From contig WFQV01000299.1 in the NCBI GenBank assembly GCA_015486905.1, positions 1-5,505 of the forward strand: a stretch of DNA of 5,505 nucleotides, written 5' to 3'. Positions within the stretch are counted from its first letter, which is position 1. Each line of letters begins with the position of its first letter. Positions 3,248 to 5,505 of the stretch are shown in pieces. Position numbers and translations under genes: made by a program. Under the pieces are notes generated by a model that had not been told where the DNA came from, did not search any database, and was given only the letters and a program-made list of their open reading frames with translations. This DNA is from Melioribacteraceae bacterium. GTDB lineage: Bacteria > Bacteroidota > Ignavibacteria > Ignavibacteriales > Melioribacteraceae.

Positions 3248-5505
3248 ATGAAATCCCAGAACTATTCCGAACTTTACAGTGAGTTACAGAATTACATCCC
3301 CGAAGAAAGAATTTTTACCGACGAATTAAGAACACTTGCTTACGGAACGGATGCAAGTTTTTACAGACTCGTTCCTCAAATAGTGGTCAAGGTCAAAAAT
3401 GAAGCGGAAGCAAAAACCGTAATCGATTTGTGCCGTAAACACAAAACTCCCGTTACTTTCCGCTCGGCCGGTACAAGTCTCTCCGGGCAGGCTATTACCG
3501 AATCGGTTCTGATGGTTGTTGACCGCAATTGGAGGGGGCACAAAATTAATGAGGACGCATCGCAAATTTCAATGGAACCGGGGTTGATTGGCGGATTCGC
3601 TAACCTTTACTTAAACAGATACAATAAGAAAATAGGACCCGACCCCGCATCAATTAACGCGGCAATGATTTCGGGAATAATTTCAAACAACGCAAGCGGA
3701 ATGACAAGTGGAGTAGTGCGAAATGCTTACCACACTTTGGCGGGATTTAAAATTATTTTTGCCGACGGTTCCGTGCTGGACACAACCGACGAAGAGAGTA
3801 AAATTAAGTTCAAGGAAACACATAGAGAGTTCATTGAAAACCTTACTGCATTAGCAGAAGAAGTTAAGAGCAAAGAAGAAATTGCTTCCCGCATTTCTTA
3901 CAAATTTAGAATTAAAAACACGACGGGTTACAGTGTAAACTCGTTGGTGGATTTTACCGACCCGTTCGATATTATTGCACATTTGATGGTCGGCTCCGAA
4001 GGGACACTTGGTTTTATTTCGGAAGTAAAATTAAACACCGTTCCGAGTCCTCCGGAAAAGGCCTCTGCATTGGTTTACTTCCCAAATGTTCGCGAGGCTT
4101 GCGCCGCAATACCAATGCTAAAAAATTTGCCGGTTGATGCCTCTGAAATAATGGACAGAATGGCGTTAAAGTCAATTGAAGATAAAGAAGGAATGCCGGA
4201 ATTTATTCGCACTTTACCACCGGATGCCGCCGCACTTTTAATTGAAACTTCGGCAGAGAGTAACGAAGAGCTTAAATCGAACGTTGAAAAAATAACAAAT
4301 GATTTGGCACCCTTGGAAAAGCTGAAAGATATTGAATTTACCGATGTTCCTTCCGAATACAAAAAACTTTGGGACGTGCGGAAAGGTTTGTTCCCGTCGG
4401 TTTGTAAATCCCGAGAAGCCGGCAAAACGTCAATAATAGAAGATGTAAATTTCCCTACGGAAAGATTGGCTGACGCCGCTTTGGATTTACAAAATCTTTT
4501 TGCCGATTACAATTTTAATGATACGATTATTTGGGGGCATGCTCTTTCGGGGAATTTGCATTTTGTATTTGCACTCGATTTATCCGACAAAAACGACATT
4601 GAAATTTATTCTAATTTCATGAACGATTTAACCCGTTTGGTAATTGAGAAATACGACGGTTCTCTGAAAGCCGAACACGGAACGGGTAGAAATATGGCGC
4701 CGTTCGTTAAGTACGAGTGGGGTAGTGAAATTTACGAGGTAATGAAAAAAATAAAACTCCTCTTTGACCCTGAAAATATTTTGAACCCGGGCGTGCTTAT
4801 TAACGAAGACGAAACAGTGCACATTAAAAATCTTAAATTTACTCCTATTGCTAATCCGATAATTGATAAATGTATTGAGTGCGGTTTTTGCGAAAACGTT
4901 TGTCCCTCCAAAGATTTAACGCTCACGCCACGCCAGCGAATTACGGTTTACCGTGAAATTAAACGTCTTGAAAGCACGGGAGAAAACCCGATTAAGTTAA
5001 AGCATTTAATCGACGATTACGAGTATTTTGGCGATCAAACTTGTGCCACGGACGGATTGTGTGAATTGAAATGCCCCGTTGACATTGACACCGGTAAATT
5101 TATTAAAGAATTGCGAAAAGAAAAAGTTAAGGAGCAAACCAAACAAATTGCAAATCTCGTGACGGATTATTTTAGTTTTGTTACCGGCGTGGGCAGAATA
5201 GGTCTTGCAGTACTTGATTTAACCAATAAAATTCTCGGTTCTAATTTTATTAAGAATGCTTCTTTACTCTTACGTAAATGGTCGCACAATAAATTGCCAC
5301 TCTGGAACGAGGAAATGCCCAAAGCCTCTGCGTCAAAGTTTGTAAGCACTTATTCTTACGGTGAGGGAAAAGCGGTGGTTTATTTCCCCAGCTGCATCAA
5401 CAGAACAATGGGTGCTTCGCCACACGGCGATGGGAAAGAATCCGTGCCGGACGTAATGGTAAGACTTTTGACTAAAGCCGGCTACAAAATAATTTACCCG
5501 GAAAG
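3248..5505 (+). CDS. FAD-linked D-lactate dehydrogenase-type oxidoreductase with C-terminal Fe-S and CCG domains, 3' end cut by window
   Basis: The first 752 codons are open with no stop or frameshift; the family is usually about 930-1000 residues, so roughly the last fifth is missing. The protein should oxidise a D-2-hydroxyacid (D-lactate, or D-2-hydroxyglutarate as in E. coli YdiJ), passing electrons from FAD to Fe-S clusters and on to quinone or another carrier. The FAD_binding_4 domain spans about 35-260, with RSAGTSLSGQ (72-81), GPDPASI (130-136), GIISNNASGM (143-152) and GSEGTLGF (249-256). The C-terminal FAD-oxidase domain spans about 265-520; His431 and His438 (GHALSGNLHF) and Glu476 (AEHGTGRNMAPF) fit the metal/substrate site of D-2-hydroxyacid dehydrogenases. 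Fe-S motifs are C542-xx-C545-xx-C548-xxx-C552-P and C599-x5-C605-xxx-C609-P. A CCG-type domain begins at VYFPSCINRTMG (711-722). There is no signal peptide, so it is probably cytoplasmic or on the inner membrane face. D-lactate and D-2-hydroxyglutarate cannot be separated as substrates from sequence alone. Confidence 0.92.
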   Translation, partial: MKSQNYSELYSELQNYIPEERIFTDELRTLAYGTDASFYRLVPQIVVKVKNEAEAKTVIDLCRKHKTPVTFRSAGTSLSGQAITESVLMVVDRNWRGHKINEDASQISMEPGLIGGFANLYLNRYNKKIGPDPASINAAMISGIISNNASGMTSGVVRNAYHTLAGFKIIFADGSVLDTTDEESKIKFKETHREFIENLTALAEEVKSKEEIASRISYKFRIKNTTGYSVNSLVDFTDPFDIIAHLMVGSEGTLGFISEVKLNTVPSPPEKASALVYFPNVREACAAIPMLKNLPVDASEIMDRMALKSIEDKEGMPEFIRTLPPDAAALLIETSAESNEELKSNVEKITNDLAPLEKLKDIEFTDVPSEYKKLWDVRKGLFPSVCKSREAGKTSIIEDVNFPTERLADAALDLQNLFADYNFNDTIIWGHALSGNLHFVFALDLSDKNDIEIYSNFMNDLTRLVIEKYDGSLKAEHGTGRNMAPFVKYEWGSEIYEVMKKIKLLFDPENILNPGVLINEDETVHIKNLKFTPIANPIIDKCIECGFCENVCPSKDLTLTPRQRITVYREIKRLESTGENPIKLKHLIDDYEYFGDQTCATDGLCELKCPVDIDTGKFIKELRKEKVKEQTKQIANLVTDYFSFVTGVGRIGLAVLDLTNKILGSNFIKNASLLLRKWSHNKLPLWNEEMPKASASKFVSTYSYGEGKAVVYFPSCINRTMGASPHGDGKESVPDVMVRLLTKAGYKIIYPE

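Noticed and set aside
3326..5349. Minus-strand open frames within the oxidoreductase gene (3326-3565, 4075-4425, 4628-4822, 4732-4926, 5167-5349)
   Set aside because: All lie inside the long conserved plus-strand frame, and none shows a recognisable motif.

Overview
The window holds a 1.8 kb gene-free, repeat-packed region (1-1824), followed by two co-directional plus-strand genes. The first is a complete M24-family aminopeptidase P (1825-3219). The second is the first 752 codons of a large FAD-plus-iron-sulfur D-2-hydroxyacid dehydrogenase of the D-lactate dehydrogenase type (3248 to the window end), cut off at the right edge. The host is probably a moderately AT-rich member of the Bacteroidota/Chlorobiota (FCB) group. 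This rests on the likeness of the peptidase to Bacteroidota-type aminopeptidase P (464 residues, 12-residue spacing of the two metal-binding Asp residues) and on the style of the intergenic hairpin repeats. Clear GGAG ribosome sites before both genes suit Ignavibacteria-like lineages better than classical Bacteroides. This assignment is recollection and inference, not a search result.

Region 1-1824 contains no convincing gene or RNA gene. It is a mosaic of short dispersed repeats and hairpins, left to right: a degenerate CACGGATT-type repeat (11-40); a decayed copy of a 93-bp repeat (138-175); an 8-bp-stem hairpin (194-213); an 18-bp-arm inverted repeat (245-300); a four-hairpin composite element (329-482); a GGAT-rich tract (513-548); the first good copy of the 93-bp repeat (584-676); a GC-rich nested inverted repeat (711-837); a second, opposite-strand member of the 194-213 hairpin family (1029-1048); another GGAT tract; the second good copy of the 93-bp repeat (1216-1309); and an inverted-repeat element (1344-1463) whose right end has grown into four tandem 41-bp units (1425-1587). 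The AT-only leader of the peptidase gene follows.

The two genes are 28 bp apart and share a TTGGAGAA ribosome-site context, so they are probably co-transcribed. The peptidase would recycle proline-containing peptides in the cytoplasm. The oxidoreductase would oxidise a D-2-hydroxyacid such as D-lactate and pass electrons through its Fe-S domain towards quinone or another carrier. No metabolic link between them is visible beyond possible shared transcription.

No obvious new multi-gene system is present. The material most worth following up is the repeat mosaic: the compensatory base change between the two members of one hairpin family, the dispersed 93-bp repeat, the composite hairpin element and the 41-bp tandem expansion.
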